Origin: CAZKWG01 sp964615375
Lineage (GTDB): Bacteria > Myxococcota_A > UBA796 > CAZKWG01
Assembly (NCBI GenBank): GCA_964615375.1
Contig: CAZTOW010000028.1
Span: forward strand, 1 to 64,000
Direction: 5' to 3'
Length of the DNA stretch: 64,000 nt
The translations under genes were made by a program, and so were the position numbers. Shown here in pieces: positions 16,164 to 25,248 of this stretch (positions are counted from its first letter, which is position 1; each line of letters opens with the position of its first letter). A model generated the notes under the pieces. That model ran no database searches and was not told the DNA's origin. It was given only the letters and a program-made list of their open reading frames with translations.

Positions 16164-17651
16164 CTATCGCCCGAGCAGGCCGCGCCGACGCAGGCGCTCG
16201 ATCTCGGCGTGCGCGGCGCGCAGATCGTTCTCCAGCCGCCCCTGGAGCGCCAGCGCCCCCTCCAGCTCGGCGTTCTTCTTGGCCAGATCCGCGCGGAGGA
16301 TGGCCAGCTCGGCGCCCAGCGCGCGCTCCTCGCTCCGGGCCTGGGAGACCTGGCCGCCCAGCACGGCCACGGCCTCGCGCTTGAAGCCCGCCACCTCGTC
16401 GAGCGCGCGGGAGAGCCGGTCAGCGATGGCGGTGAGCGCGCTGACCTGGCCCGAGAGCTGGGCGACCTCGGCCCGCTTGTCCTGGACCTCGGCCTCGGCG
16501 CGGAGCAGGGACTCGGACAGGGCCTCGCGCAGGGCGCGCTCGCGGGCGGCCTCGGTGGAGAGGGCCGCGGCCTCGCCCAGGACCGGGCCGCGGGGGGCGC
16601 GCCAGCCAGACTCCACCCAGGCTTGTAGCGGGGCGGCGCAGACCTCCAGGGACAGGCGCTCCCGGGCGATGGACCGGGCCTCCTCGCCGCGTCGGCGGAG
16701 CTCGTCGGGCTGGTCCAGCGCCTGCGCGAGCATCCCCTCCAGATCCGCGCCCGCCCAGCCCCCCTCGCCCAGGAGGTCGGCGAGGGCGCTGTCCGGCCCG
16801 GTGACGATGGGGAGCCCGCAGCCCAGCGCGTCGGCGTGCCGGAACCCGAAGGCGATCCCGCGCTCCAGGTTGGGCGTCATCCAGTCCAGGGCCAGGGTCG
16901 CGCTCGCCAGGGCCGAAAGCTGCGCCCGCCGCCCCAGCCAGCCGCCCAGGACCAGGCGAGGGTGCTCGGGCAGCGGCCTCCCCGCGCCCTGCCCCTGGAG
17001 CGGGCTCCCGCCGTACCAGAGGATCCTCCCCTCGCCTCGGGCGTCGAGGACGGAGAGCGCGCGGAGCAGTCCAGGGACCGGGTCCTGCCAGGGCCAGGCG
17101 GCGCCACCCCCAACCAGGAGTGGATCCTCCCCCCGATCCGCAGGGAGAGAGCGGGCTGGGCCCTCGGGCGCGGCCAGGGGCACCAGCAGCGTGGGATCGA
17201 CCCGCAGGTCCAGGCCAGCCAGCGCCATGACCCCGAGCCAGAACCAGCGTTGGCGCGGGTTGCTGACCAGGAAGACGTCACCGGCGGCCAGCGCGCGCAG
17301 GGTGACGGTGGACTCCCGCGCGACGAGATCCTCCCAGGCGGCCTCCAGGAGCCGCGGGGCGTAGAGGTCCACCGCCAGCGGGACCCCCAGCGCGCGCAGG
17401 GCCGGGGCGTCCTCGGGCTGCACGCAGACGACGCGATCCGGCCTCAGCGCGGCGGCGCGGGCGAGCAGATCGGCGGCGGCCTCGTAGCCCCCGGGGGCGT
17501 CCAGCTCGCGGTGCAGGGCCACCACCTCGTGCCCGGCGGCCTCGAGCGCGCGCCGGTGGGCCTCCGCGCGGAGCGCCCCGCCGGTGACGGGGCGGTCGGG
17601 CTCGTCGGGGCGAGGGGGCAGGCGACCGTGGTGGACGAGGAGGACGCGCAT
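16164..17651 (-). CDS. GT-B type glycosyltransferase with C-terminal coiled coil
   Basis: A 495-residue protein. The N terminus (RVLLVHHGRLPP) starts a Rossmann-like domain. The second domain contains the acceptor/donor signature region ADALGCGLPIVTGPDSALADLL near 270-290, followed by a helix typical of family 4-like glycosyltransferases. From about residue 350 to the end there is a long heptad-rich coiled coil (Leu/Glu/Arg/Ala), probably for oligomerisation or attachment. It probably transfers a sugar in cell-surface glycan synthesis. It is the first gene of a pair with the radical SAM protein. Confidence 0.75.
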   Translation of the reverse strand: MRVLLVHHGRLPPRPDEPDRPVTGGALRAEAHRRALEAAGHEVVALHRELDAPGGYEAAADLLARAAALRPDRVVCVQPEDAPALRALGVPLAVDLYAPRLLEAAWEDLVARESTVTLRALAAGDVFLVSNPRQRWFWLGVMALAGLDLRVDPTLLVPLAAPEGPARSLPADRGEDPLLVGGGAAWPWQDPVPGLLRALSVLDARGEGRILWYGGSPLQGQGAGRPLPEHPRLVLGGWLGRRAQLSALASATLALDWMTPNLERGIAFGFRHADALGCGLPIVTGPDSALADLLGEGGWAGADLEGMLAQALDQPDELRRRGEEARSIARERLSLEVCAAPLQAWVESGWRAPRGPVLGEAAALSTEAARERALREALSESLLRAEAEVQDKRAEVAQLSGQVSALTAIADRLSRALDEVAGFKREAVAVLGGQVSQARSEERALGAELAILRADLAKKNAELEGALALQGRLENDLRAAHAEIERLRRRGLLGR

Positions 17652-17681
17652 CTCGCTGTTCTACCCCGAATGGCTGCCCCG

Positions 17682-19112
17682 CTACAGCGGCGTGACCGTC
17701 CCCTCGGGGAAGCTGACGTAGGCGAAGCTCTCCCACTCGTCCTCGCCCTCCATGTCCCGCGTGTCGGAGAACACCAGGACGCCGCCCACGTAGATGTTCA
17801 CGGTGACGGTGTTGGCGTCGCGGTAGCGGGAGGCCTCGTAGTCGTGGACGAGGACGGTGTACTCGCCGGACACGGGCTCCTCGATGCGGATGTTCTCCGG
17901 CCCGGTGCCGGCGATGTCGTCCAGGTCCAGGCTCGGATCGTCGGTGTCCTCGCCGGGCAGGCCCCAGTCCAGATCGTCGTCCACGCAGTTCTGCCAGTGG
18001 CAGTCCAGCGAGCTCCACTTGCTGCCGTCGGGGGCCAGCAGGTGCAGGTCCATGTCGTCCTGGGGCTCCGTCCAGTACATCTCGATCCAGAGGTTGTCCG
18101 AGGGCGCGGCGACGAGCTGGGTGTCGCAGGGCTCGGACACCTGGCCGTACTCGTTCTCCACGATGAGGCGCCCCATGTAGGCGCCGGCCAGATCCCACTC
18201 GAAGTCGGAGCGGTCCGGGTCGTGCTCGTCCCCGGGGATCTCGGCGTTCGAACCGTCGGGCTGGTCGATGAGGGTCCAGGACCAGGCGACGATGTCGGCG
18301 CCGCCCGGGTCGTAGGACTCGGAGCCCACCCAGGTCGGGAGCTCGTCGTGGCCGGTGACCAGGTCGGGGTCCACCCAGCACACCGCCACCGGCCCGGCCG
18401 AGGCGACGCCGGTGATGGCCACGGAGTCCGACCCGCTGCCGGCGTTGCTGGCGGCCCAGAGCCGCCCCTCGAAGGTGCCCTCGACGGAGGCGTCGAAGGT
18501 GATGGGGACGACGACGCTCTCCCCCGCCTCCAGCGAGAGCGGCAGCGCGGGCGAGGCGAAGCTGAAGCGCTCGCCCGTGAGCGTGAGGCTGCTGATCTCC
18601 AGGGGCGCGTAGCCCTCGTTCAGGATGGTCAGGTCCTCGGTCCCGGTCTCGCCGAGCGGGAGCCCGCCCATGTCCATCGGATCGGGCGAGAACACCAGCA
18701 TCGGCACGTTGAGCGCGCCGCTCAGGGGCACGTCCACCTCGGCCTCGTCCGGGTCGTCGCTCAGCACGGTGAGGAGGCCGGCGTCGTCCACAGCCCAGGG
18801 CGTGTAGCTCACCACCACGGAGAGGCTCTCCCCGGGCTCCAGGACGCGGTCCTCGTCCACGCTGCTCAGCGTGAAGCCCTCCGCCCCGTCCAGGTCCAGC
18901 CCCTCCAGCGTCAGCGGGGCCTCGCCGCGGTTGCGGATGACCACGCTCTGGCTCGCCTCCTCGCCGAAGGCCAGGGGCCCGAAGTCCAGCTCGTCTGGGG
19001 AGACGTCGATCTCCGGGCGGAGCGGCTCGCCCTTCTCCTTGTCGAAATTGTACTCAACGCAGGCGGACAGGGAGCCGGTCAGGGCAAAGATGCTGAAGCT
19101 GCCGCCGCGCAC
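17682..19112 (-). CDS. Surface lipoprotein with choice-of-anchor D/Hydin-like beta domains
   Basis: A 476-residue protein if started at GTG 19112, which has GGAGG seven bases upstream and yields a short signal peptide ending in the lipobox LSAC. A longer frame to 19214 lacks such support. It contains two or three Ig-like repeats of the ASPM-SPD2-Hydin/choice-of-anchor D type (patterns LDFGPL.FGE...VVIRNRGEAPLTLEGL and LPLGETGTEDLTILNEGYAPLEISS). An acidic C-terminal region with ENIRIEEPVSGEYTVLVHDYE resembles a pre-peptidase-type beta sandwich. It is probably displayed on the outer membrane. Ligand unknown. Confidence 0.78.
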   Translation of the reverse strand: MRGGSFSIFALTGSLSACVEYNFDKEKGEPLRPEIDVSPDELDFGPLAFGEEASQSVVIRNRGEAPLTLEGLDLDGAEGFTLSSVDEDRVLEPGESLSVVVSYTPWAVDDAGLLTVLSDDPDEAEVDVPLSGALNVPMLVFSPDPMDMGGLPLGETGTEDLTILNEGYAPLEISSLTLTGERFSFASPALPLSLEAGESVVVPITFDASVEGTFEGRLWAASNAGSGSDSVAITGVASAGPVAVCWVDPDLVTGHDELPTWVGSESYDPGGADIVAWSWTLIDQPDGSNAEIPGDEHDPDRSDFEWDLAGAYMGRLIVENEYGQVSEPCDTQLVAAPSDNLWIEMYWTEPQDDMDLHLLAPDGSKWSSLDCHWQNCVDDDLDWGLPGEDTDDPSLDLDDIAGTGPENIRIEEPVSGEYTVLVHDYEASRYRDANTVTVNIYVGGVLVFSDTRDMEGEDEWESFAYVSFPEGTVTPL

Positions 19113-19228
19113 GGAGTCCTCCGCTGGAATGTTCAGGGTACATCGGAAAGGATGATACCGTGAAGAAGAGAATGAGCGAGCAGGGACACTGAACAGGCGC
19201 AGTGGTCGGAACAAGCCGGGCTAGCCTC

Positions 19229-19251
19229 GCCCGGCCCGCCGCGCGCCGGGC
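19229..19251. repeat. Inverted repeat in a divergent intergenic region
   Basis: Seven-base arms GCCCGGC and GCCGGGC are separated by nine bases. It lies between the divergent starts at 19112 (minus) and 19333 (plus), so it could be an operator or a transcript hairpin. GC-rich arms of this length can occur by chance in this genome. Confidence 0.35.
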
Positions 19252-19332
19252 CCTGTCGAGAATGGTCACGGCGTGGGGCGGGGGGCCTGCGGCCGGGCTA
19301 CATGGATGGGCCCCAGGGAGGAGAGCGGCCCC

Positions 19333-19788
19333 ATGAGTCCGTCCCCGAGGAGTCCGGTAGCGAGCACAGGTGCGGGGACCAGCGGCGCCGCCAGCAGGAG
19401 CGCCCTGGCCAGCGCGGCGGAGCCGGTGGTGCGCAGCCTCCTGGAGACCGTGGTCTCCGCGGAGCTCGGGGTGGACACGCTGGACGGCGTGACCCACCTG
19501 GACGAGGCCACCGAGGTCCTGATGCACAAGCTCACCCACATGCCCACGCACCTGGGCCTGGGGATGCAGGGGCTCACCCTGGTCTTCGACGCCGCGGGGG
19601 CGCTCACCGGGCGGCCCTTCCGCATGAAGTCGCTGCCGGCGCGGCGCCGCCAGCTCGCGGTCATGAAGGGCGCGCCGGTGGGGCTGCTGCGCGACTTCGT
19701 GGCCTTCTACGAGAAGATGGGCTCCTTCGTCTATTATTCCATCCTCGAAGAGGCCGGCGAGCACCTCCCGGCCGCGCACGGGAGCTGA
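19333..19788 (+). CDS. Small partner protein of the GMC oxidoreductase
   Basis: A 151-residue protein. The start at 19333 is chosen for GGAGGAG about nine bases upstream. The N terminus is Ser/Pro/Ala-rich and followed by a helical domain with HKLTHMPTHLGLGMQGLTLVFD and a basic FRMKSLPARRRQL segment. Its position four bases before a GMC oxidoreductase suggests a small accessory subunit, as in other GMC oxidoreductase gene pairs. No catalytic motif is visible, and the assignment rests on context. Confidence 0.6.
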   Translation: MSPSPRSPVASTGAGTSGAASRSALASAAEPVVRSLLETVVSAELGVDTLDGVTHLDEATEVLMHKLTHMPTHLGLGMQGLTLVFDAAGALTGRPFRMKSLPARRRQLAVMKGAPVGLLRDFVAFYEKMGSFVYYSILEEAGEHLPAAHGS

Positions 19789-19791
19789 GCC

Positions 19792-21228
19792 GTGGAGACC
19801 CGCGACTGTGAGGTCCTGATCATCGGCTCGGGCCCTGGCGGCGCGAGCACCGCCGCCCTGCTGGCCGAGCGCGGGATGAACGTCCTGCTGGTGGAGGAGG
19901 GCGCGCACCACAGCATCGAGGCCGCGCCGAGCTACTCGCTGGCCGAGATGAACCTGAAGTACAGGAACGGCGGGCTCACCACCACCTTCGGCAAGCCGAA
20001 CATCACCTACATCGAGGGGCGCTGCGTGGGCGGCGCGTCTGAGATCAACGCGGCCCTCTACCACCGGCCGCTGAAGAGCACGCTGCGCGACTGGCAGCTC
20101 AAGTTCCAGATCGACGACTTCGAGCCCGACAGCCTCGACCCCTACTTCGAGGCGACCGAGCGCGACATGTCGGTCTCCTGCTTTCCTTCGGGCATCGACC
20201 CGAGCTCGCAGAAGATCAAGACCGGGGCCGACCGGCTCGGCTGGAAGAGCCACGAGGTCGCGCGCTTCTGGAAGTACGAGAAGCGCCCCGACGGCACCTG
20301 GACCGACCGGCGCCAGTCGATGACGGAGACCATGGTGCCGCGCGCGCTGCGGGCGGGCGCCACCCTGCTGGCGGACACGAAGATCACCCGCGTCCACACG
20401 CTGGGCAACGTGGCGACCCACGCCACGGGCACCACAAGCACGGGTGGAGAGACGAAGAAGATCCGCATCCGCTTCCAGCACGTCTTCGTCTGCGCGGGCG
20501 CGGTCCACTCGCCCATCCTGCTCCAGCGGTCTGGGATCTGGAAGAACGTCGGCAACAACCTGCACCTTCACCCGATGGTGCGCGTGGCGGTGCGCTTCCC
20601 CGAGCCCTTCAACGAGCCGAACTGGGGCGTACCGACCTGGCAGATCGAGGAGTTCAAGCCGCTGATCACGCTGGGCGGGAGCCACAGCTCGCTGCCGCAC
20701 ATCTCCATGTGGATGGGGGCGGTGCCCAACAAGCTCACCAAGCTGCGCGGCTGGGAGAACATCGCGGTCTTCTACGTGGCGGCGGTGGGCAGCGGGGCGG
20801 GCAGGGTGCGCAGCCTGCCCCTCATCGGCGAGCCCTTCGTCACCCTCCCCGTGCCGAGCCAGGATCTCGCGCTGCTGGGCGAGGGCCTCTACCGCCTCGG
20901 CCAGATGGCCTTCGCCGCCGGGGCCCAGGAGATCTGGAACCCCGTGGCCGGCGCGCCCTCCATCCGGCACCCTGACGAGCTCACCTGGATGCGCCAGGGC
21001 CTGCCGCACGACAAGATCAACGTGAGCACCATCCACCTGTTCAGCTCCTGCCCCATGGGCGAGGACCCGCGCTCCTGCGCGGTGGACAGCTACGGGCGGG
21101 TCCACGGCTACGAGAACCTCTACCTGAACGACGCGAGCATCCTGCCGCTGTCCCCCGCGGTGAACCCGCAGGGGACGGTGATGGCGGTGGCGCGGCGGAA
21201 CGCGATGCGGTTCCTGGCGGGGCGCTAA
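19792..21228 (+). CDS. GMC-family FAD-dependent oxidoreductase
   Basis: A 478-residue flavoenzyme. The FAD-binding GSGPGG is at residues 12-17 with the ribose-binding Glu near 36. The second GMC signature region YIEGRCVGGASEINAAL is near 75-92. The C-terminal active-site pair lies in STIHLFSSCPMG (His) and AVNPQGTVMA (Asn). It likely oxidises an alcohol or sterol-like substrate in the cytosol or periplasm; the substrate is unknown. GTG start, co-transcribed with the upstream small protein. Its stop overlaps the convergent nitrilase gene by four bases. Confidence 0.88.
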   Translation: METRDCEVLIIGSGPGGASTAALLAERGMNVLLVEEGAHHSIEAAPSYSLAEMNLKYRNGGLTTTFGKPNITYIEGRCVGGASEINAALYHRPLKSTLRDWQLKFQIDDFEPDSLDPYFEATERDMSVSCFPSGIDPSSQKIKTGADRLGWKSHEVARFWKYEKRPDGTWTDRRQSMTETMVPRALRAGATLLADTKITRVHTLGNVATHATGTTSTGGETKKIRIRFQHVFVCAGAVHSPILLQRSGIWKNVGNNLHLHPMVRVAVRFPEPFNEPNWGVPTWQIEEFKPLITLGGSHSSLPHISMWMGAVPNKLTKLRGWENIAVFYVAAVGSGAGRVRSLPLIGEPFVTLPVPSQDLALLGEGLYRLGQMAFAAGAQEIWNPVAGAPSIRHPDELTWMRQGLPHDKINVSTIHLFSSCPMGEDPRSCAVDSYGRVHGYENLYLNDASILPLSPAVNPQGTVMAVARRNAMRFLAGR

Positions 21229-21932
21229 GACAGCTCCCCCACGATGACCCCGTCCCCCTCCGGCCCCAGCGCCGCCACCACACCCCCCGGCCCCAGGATC
21301 ACGCTCCTCCCCGCGAAGCGCGTCCCGCGATCCTCGCCCCAGGTGTCGGCCGCCACCAGCACGCCCTTCCAGCCGCGCAGGCGCCGCCGCCAGTAGTCGT
21401 GGACGTCCAGGCCCTCCTCGACCCAGTTGGTGCAGAAGGCCAGGATCTCCACCCCCACGCGATGCAACATCAGCACGAGCCCGTCGTCGTTGATGTCCAT
21501 GCAGATGGCCGGCGCCACCAGCCCGAGGCCCGTGCGCAGGGTCTGGCGCTGCCGCCCGGGGCGCGCCCAGGGGCGGTCGGCCTCGTAGAGCAGGACCTTG
21601 CGGTAGCAGCTCACCAGCGCGCCGTCGGGCCCGATGACCAGGGCGGCGTTGTAGAGCCCGTCCTCGGCCTGCTCGGGGAAGCCGCAGACGACGATGGCGC
21701 CGTGGCGCGCGGCCACGGGGGCGAGCGCGGCGAGCGTGGGACCGCGGGCGGGCTCGGCGTAGGGCGAGATCTCCTCGGGCGAGCTCCACACGTAGCCGGT
21801 GGTCGCCATCTCCGGGCAGACGATGAGGCGCGCCCCCTGCCGCCCGGCCTCGTCCACCAGCTCGGCCAGCGCGGGGCGGGCGAGCTCGGGCTCACCCTTG
21901 GGCGGGCGGTACTGTACGGCGGCGAGCTTCAA
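21225..21932 (-). CDS. Carbon-nitrogen hydrolase (nitrilase superfamily)
   Basis: A 235-residue amidohydrolase. The catalytic triad is visible as Glu in CPEMATTGY (about residue 40), Lys in CYRKVLLYE (about 110) and Cys in APAICMDIN (about 144). The length is slightly short of the typical 260-280. These enzymes hydrolyse amides, nitriles or carbamoyl groups in the cytosol; the substrate is not predictable. The start is TTG with GAGG 11 bases upstream. It is convergent with the GMC oxidoreductase gene. Confidence 0.87.
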   Translation of the reverse strand: MKLAAVQYRPPKGEPELARPALAELVDEAGRQGARLIVCPEMATTGYVWSSPEEISPYAEPARGPTLAALAPVAARHGAIVVCGFPEQAEDGLYNAALVIGPDGALVSCYRKVLLYEADRPWARPGRQRQTLRTGLGLVAPAICMDINDDGLVLMLHRVGVEILAFCTNWVEEGLDVHDYWRRRLRGWKGVLVAADTWGEDRGTRFAGRSVILGPGGVVAALGPEGDGVIVGELS

Positions 21933-21950
21933 GCCAGGATGAACCTCGGC

Positions 21951-22511
21951 CTACTCATACCACGCGAGGTCCGCCGCGAGATCGTCCCAGGTGAACTGCA
22001 CGAGCCCGATCTCCTTGACCAGGTAGAGCTCGCCGATGGCGGGCCCGTCCACGCGGATCTCCAGCACGTCCTCGAAGACCCCGTACCAGGTGACCAGGGA
22101 CTCCACCAGGATGGGCGTGGCGCGCCACTCGCCCGAGCTCACGGGGGTCTCCGGCTCGTAGGTGGTGCCGACCAGCAGCAGGGGCGGGTCCAGGGTCTCG
22201 CCGTCCATGGCCGTGATCGAGAGCCCGCCGTCCGTAGACAGGGTCCAGGTCATCAGGCCCTCGGCGCCCGCCCAGGTCTCGCCGTCGCGGAACTCCAGGG
22301 TGAAGGACGGATCCTGCCCGGTGGTCTCCAGGTGGAGCTTGTGGTTGAGCGGCTCGGCGGTGTCCACGCCCTCAGCGAGCTCATCCACCTCGAGCTGACG
22401 ATAGATCAGGTGCGAGGCCCACGGCGGCGCGTAGCCCCCGCTGGAGAGGTTTCCAGAGGTCCCCTGGTTCTCACCACAGGCGAACAGGAGCAGGAGCGGC
22501 AGCGCGGGCAT
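21951..22511 (-). CDS. Lipoprotein, function unknown
   Basis: A 186-residue protein with a short hydrophobic signal peptide ending in LLFAC, then a flexible Gly/Ser linker and a beta-rich domain. Its ATG overlaps the stop of the upstream propeller lipoprotein gene by one base (TGATG), so the two are translationally coupled and probably act together on the cell surface. No known domain is recognised. Confidence 0.7.
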   Translation of the reverse strand: MPALPLLLLFACGENQGTSGNLSSGGYAPPWASHLIYRQLEVDELAEGVDTAEPLNHKLHLETTGQDPSFTLEFRDGETWAGAEGLMTWTLSTDGGLSITAMDGETLDPPLLLVGTTYEPETPVSSGEWRATPILVESLVTWYGVFEDVLEIRVDGPAIGELYLVKEIGLVQFTWDDLAADLAWYE

Positions 22512-24214
22512 CAGTAGAGGCTCCACCAGGGCGCGTGGTTTCCGCCACCTACCTCCTGCTGGACCAGCCAGAAGGCGGGGTAGCTGGGATCCTGGCCCTT
22601 CTCGGCCAGCTCGGTGTCGATGGCGCTGACCCAGACGTGGGCGTCGCCCTCGCTCGCCTCGGACCCGTAGTCGCGCGTGGACGCGAACGCGAGCCACAGC
22701 ACCTCGTCGTCGGGGATGGGGCCCCAGCGCGCCCAGGAATTCGTGAGGTTCGCGCCCTTGTTGGCGTTGGCGAGCTCGATGGGCTCTCCGCCGTCGGCGT
22801 CCACGATCCACAGCGAGGCGTCCTCGTTGAAGTAGCTCGTGCCGCTCGAGCGGTTGAAGACCACCCACTCCCCGTCCGGCGAGTACATCGGGTAGTACTG
22901 GTTGGTGTCGCCGCCGTCCTCCGCCGGCACCAGCGTCCAGGGCTCGCTGGAGAAGTTGCCCTCCGCGTCGATGTCGAAGACCACCAGCTCCCCGCCCATG
23001 AACGCGCTGTCGTTGCCGAACATGCGCGTGGCGGAGACCGCGACCAGCGCGTCGCCGTCGGGCGACCAGCTCGGGTGCGTGAGGTCGAGATCGCTCTCGA
23101 CGCTCCCCAGGTGCTCGCCCGTGTAGCCGTCGTAGAGGGAGAGCGTCCCGCCATAGGAGAAGACCACGCGGTCCCCGTCGGGCGACCAGGTGGAGAAGGC
23201 CGCTTTGTCCCGGCTCTCGTCCATCTCGATGAGCGCGCTGGGGATCGCGTCGTCGTCGATCTTCCCGAGCCCCATGCGGAAGAACTCCTCGCCGCCGATC
23301 TGCCAGGAGTAGGCCACCCGCTCGCCGTCGGGGGAGATGACGTGGCAGCCGACGCAGTGCGAGGTCGTGAGGTTGCCCGGCCCGAACCACAGCTCCGGCG
23401 CGGCCTCGTCCACCTCCGAGCGCATGATCCCGTTGTTGCCGACCGACCAGTAGTAGACCGCGCCCTGCGCGTCGAAGCGGTTGACGCGGAAGGAGATGTC
23501 GCTGGCCTTGTAGTGCTTCGTCACGTTGGACACGCCGCTCGACGAGACCGTCGCGACGATGCCCTCCAGGGAGACCGTCACGTCCTTGCCGGCGTTGGTC
23601 GCCGTGATCACCTGCCATAGCTCGCTGGGGACCGTGTACTGCTTGTGGTCGGTGATGATGGTGACGTTGGTGGTCTCGGACGTGAACGTCAGCCGATACA
23701 GCGTGCAGCCCAGCGCGTCGCCCCACATGAAGGCGAACTCCGGCAGGTTTCGGGGCAGGGCCACGCCGTCCTCGGGGTAGACCCACATGAATTCATTGCC
23801 CGCCTCCTCGGCCTCCCCGGAGAAGGCGTCGTTTGCGCCCTCCGGCGCGGCGTCGTCCAGCACCTCCTCCTCGTAGATGACCGTGATCGCCGCCGTGGCC
23901 GCCACGCCGTTGACCTCGGCCGTGAGCCAGGTCTCGCCGCCCGCGCTCACGGAGGTGGTGAAGACGCCGTCCTCGTCCACGCTACCCACGGCCGAGTTCG
24001 AGAGCGACCAGCCCACCAGGCTGAAGTCCTCCTCCACCTGCCCGTTCTGGAAGGTGGCCGACACACTGAATTCCTGTGTGGTGGGCGCGTCCGCGGATGT
24101 GGTCAGGGAGACCTCGGAGGGGCTCAGCGAGATCTCGAGGACATCCCCGACATCTTCACCTTTCGTACCCCCAGAGCAGCCCGCCAGGATCGTGAGCGTG
24201 ATGATGCTTCTCAT
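22511..24214 (-). CDS. Lipoprotein with Ig-like domain, TolB-like propeller and a c-type heme motif
   Basis: About 567 residues from the ATG at 24214, preferred because a TAnnnT hexamer sits seven bases upstream; 24226 is the alternative and lies inside an inverted repeat. The lipobox LAGC is followed by an Ig-like domain (about 25-115, numbered from 24226). A CVGCH heme-binding motif at residues 291-295 then precedes repeated SPDGD blades of a TolB/PD40-type propeller. Covalent heme would require the Ccm system encoded at 47.6-54.6 kb. It is probably a periplasmic or surface redox or binding protein. Coupled to the downstream lipoprotein. Confidence 0.8.
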   Translation of the reverse strand: MRSIITLTILAGCSGGTKGEDVGDVLEISLSPSEVSLTTSADAPTTQEFSVSATFQNGQVEEDFSLVGWSLSNSAVGSVDEDGVFTTSVSAGGETWLTAEVNGVAATAAITVIYEEEVLDDAAPEGANDAFSGEAEEAGNEFMWVYPEDGVALPRNLPEFAFMWGDALGCTLYRLTFTSETTNVTIITDHKQYTVPSELWQVITATNAGKDVTVSLEGIVATVSSSGVSNVTKHYKASDISFRVNRFDAQGAVYYWSVGNNGIMRSEVDEAAPELWFGPGNLTTSHCVGCHVISPDGERVAYSWQIGGEEFFRMGLGKIDDDAIPSALIEMDESRDKAAFSTWSPDGDRVVFSYGGTLSLYDGYTGEHLGSVESDLDLTHPSWSPDGDALVAVSATRMFGNDSAFMGGELVVFDIDAEGNFSSEPWTLVPAEDGGDTNQYYPMYSPDGEWVVFNRSSGTSYFNEDASLWIVDADGGEPIELANANKGANLTNSWARWGPIPDDEVLWLAFASTRDYGSEASEGDAHVWVSAIDTELAEKGQDPSYPAFWLVQQEVGGGNHAPWWSLY

Positions 24215-24221
24215 GCCCGTG

Positions 24222-24227
24222 AGCATA
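24222..24227 (-). promoter_or_regulatory. Candidate -10 element TATGCT for the propeller lipoprotein
   Basis: Read on the minus strand, TATGCT is followed after seven bases by the ATG at 24214. Spacing of 6-7 bases from a TAnnnT hexamer to the start codon is the arrangement expected of a leaderless transcript. It recurs at five other genes in this window. Confidence 0.45.
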
Positions 24228-24256
24228 TCGCACCACGGCGCCCCGCGGTGCGATAT
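24225..24256. promoter_or_regulatory. Inverted repeat between divergent lipoprotein genes, candidate operator
   Basis: Perfect 10-base arms ATATCGCACC and GGTGCGATAT enclose 12 bases. After one mismatch the pairing continues for three more base pairs (CGG/CCG). Each arm end overlaps a candidate -10 hexamer: TATGCT for the minus-strand gene and TATCCT for the plus-strand gene. A dimeric repressor binding here could shut both genes at once (inference). Confidence 0.5.
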
Positions 24257-24279
24257 CCTTGGGCGCGGAGGTCGCCCCC

Positions 24280-25218
24280 ATGCCGTCCCCTGTCCGAAGC
24301 TCCCTCGCCGCCGTCCTCGCCGTGAACATGCTCACCGGCTGCCCGGACTACAACGTGGCGCGCATCCCGAGCGGAGACAGCTACACCCAGGGCGGGCCCG
24401 AGCGCCCCGTCGACATCCTCTGGGTCATCGACGACTCGGCCACGATGACCGAGGAGCAGGACGCGCTCGTCGCCAACTTCCAGGACTACGCCGACGTGCT
24501 CTACGAGACCAGCGTGGACTACCAGATCGGCATCATCACGACCGACGCCGAGGACGGGCTGGGGATGCTGGTGGGCGACGTGCTCACGCCCGACACCGAG
24601 GACCTGGACTCGGCGTTCACCGAGCAGGCCGACGTCGGCATCGCCGGCAACCGCGAGGAGCAGCACCTCGAGGCCATCCGCCTCGCCACCTCCGAGCCCG
24701 CGCTCAGCGCCGGCAACAGCGCCCTCTTCCGCGCCGACGCCGACCTCCAGATCGTGATGCTGACCGACGAGGACGACCAGTCCGACGACGAGGTGCAGGT
24801 CTACCTGGACCAGCTCTCGATCTTCAAGACCCAGACCGGCTTCCGCGTCAACCTCATCGGCGGCCCCCTCCCCAGCGGCTGCGCGTCCAGCACCTCCTCG
24901 GCGGAGGCCGCCACGCGCCTGCTCGACGCGGTGGAGTACACGGGCGGCGAGTTCAAGAGCATCTGCGAGAACGACTTCAGCGCCGTGATGAAGTCCATCG
25001 CGTTCACCTCGGTCGGCATGACCGACACCTTCGAGCTGACGGACATGCCTGACCTCGACTCGCTCGAGGTGAAGGTGGACGGCGTCAACCTGCACCAGCG
25101 CCCCGAGGACGGCTGGCAGTACGACGCCGCGCGCAACGCTGTCGTCTTCGAGGGCCTGGCGGTCCCGCGCCCCGGCCAGAGCGTGGACATCATCTACTTC
25201 CGCATCTTCTCCGGCTGA
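24280..25218 (+). CDS. Lipoprotein with von Willebrand A-like domain
   Basis: A 312-residue protein. The signal peptide ends in the lipobox MLTGC. A VWA-like domain begins with DILWVIDDSATMTEEQ, a MIDAS-type metal motif (D-D-S-A-T). Further strands include DLQIVMLTDEDDQSDD, which supplies the late MIDAS acidic residues. The C terminus is a separate beta-rich part. It is probably a surface adhesion or binding protein. The start at 24280 has GGAGG eight bases upstream; the reading from 24259 is less likely. It is divergent from the propeller lipoprotein. Confidence 0.8.
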   Translation: MPSPVRSSLAAVLAVNMLTGCPDYNVARIPSGDSYTQGGPERPVDILWVIDDSATMTEEQDALVANFQDYADVLYETSVDYQIGIITTDAEDGLGMLVGDVLTPDTEDLDSAFTEQADVGIAGNREEQHLEAIRLATSEPALSAGNSALFRADADLQIVMLTDEDDQSDDEVQVYLDQLSIFKTQTGFRVNLIGGPLPSGCASSTSSAEAATRLLDAVEYTGGEFKSICENDFSAVMKSIAFTSVGMTDTFELTDMPDLDSLEVKVDGVNLHQRPEDGWQYDAARNAVVFEGLAVPRPGQSVDIIYFRIFSG

Positions 25219-25235
25219 TCGGGCTCTCCACGAGA

Positions 25236-25241
25236 TAAGCT
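25236..25241 (+). promoter_or_regulatory. Candidate -10 element TAAGCT for the signal-peptidase-like gene
   Basis: TAAGCT is followed seven bases later by the GTG start at 25249, with no ribosome-binding site between. This fits a leaderless transcript. Confidence 0.42.
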
Positions 25242-25248
25242 CTCCGCC

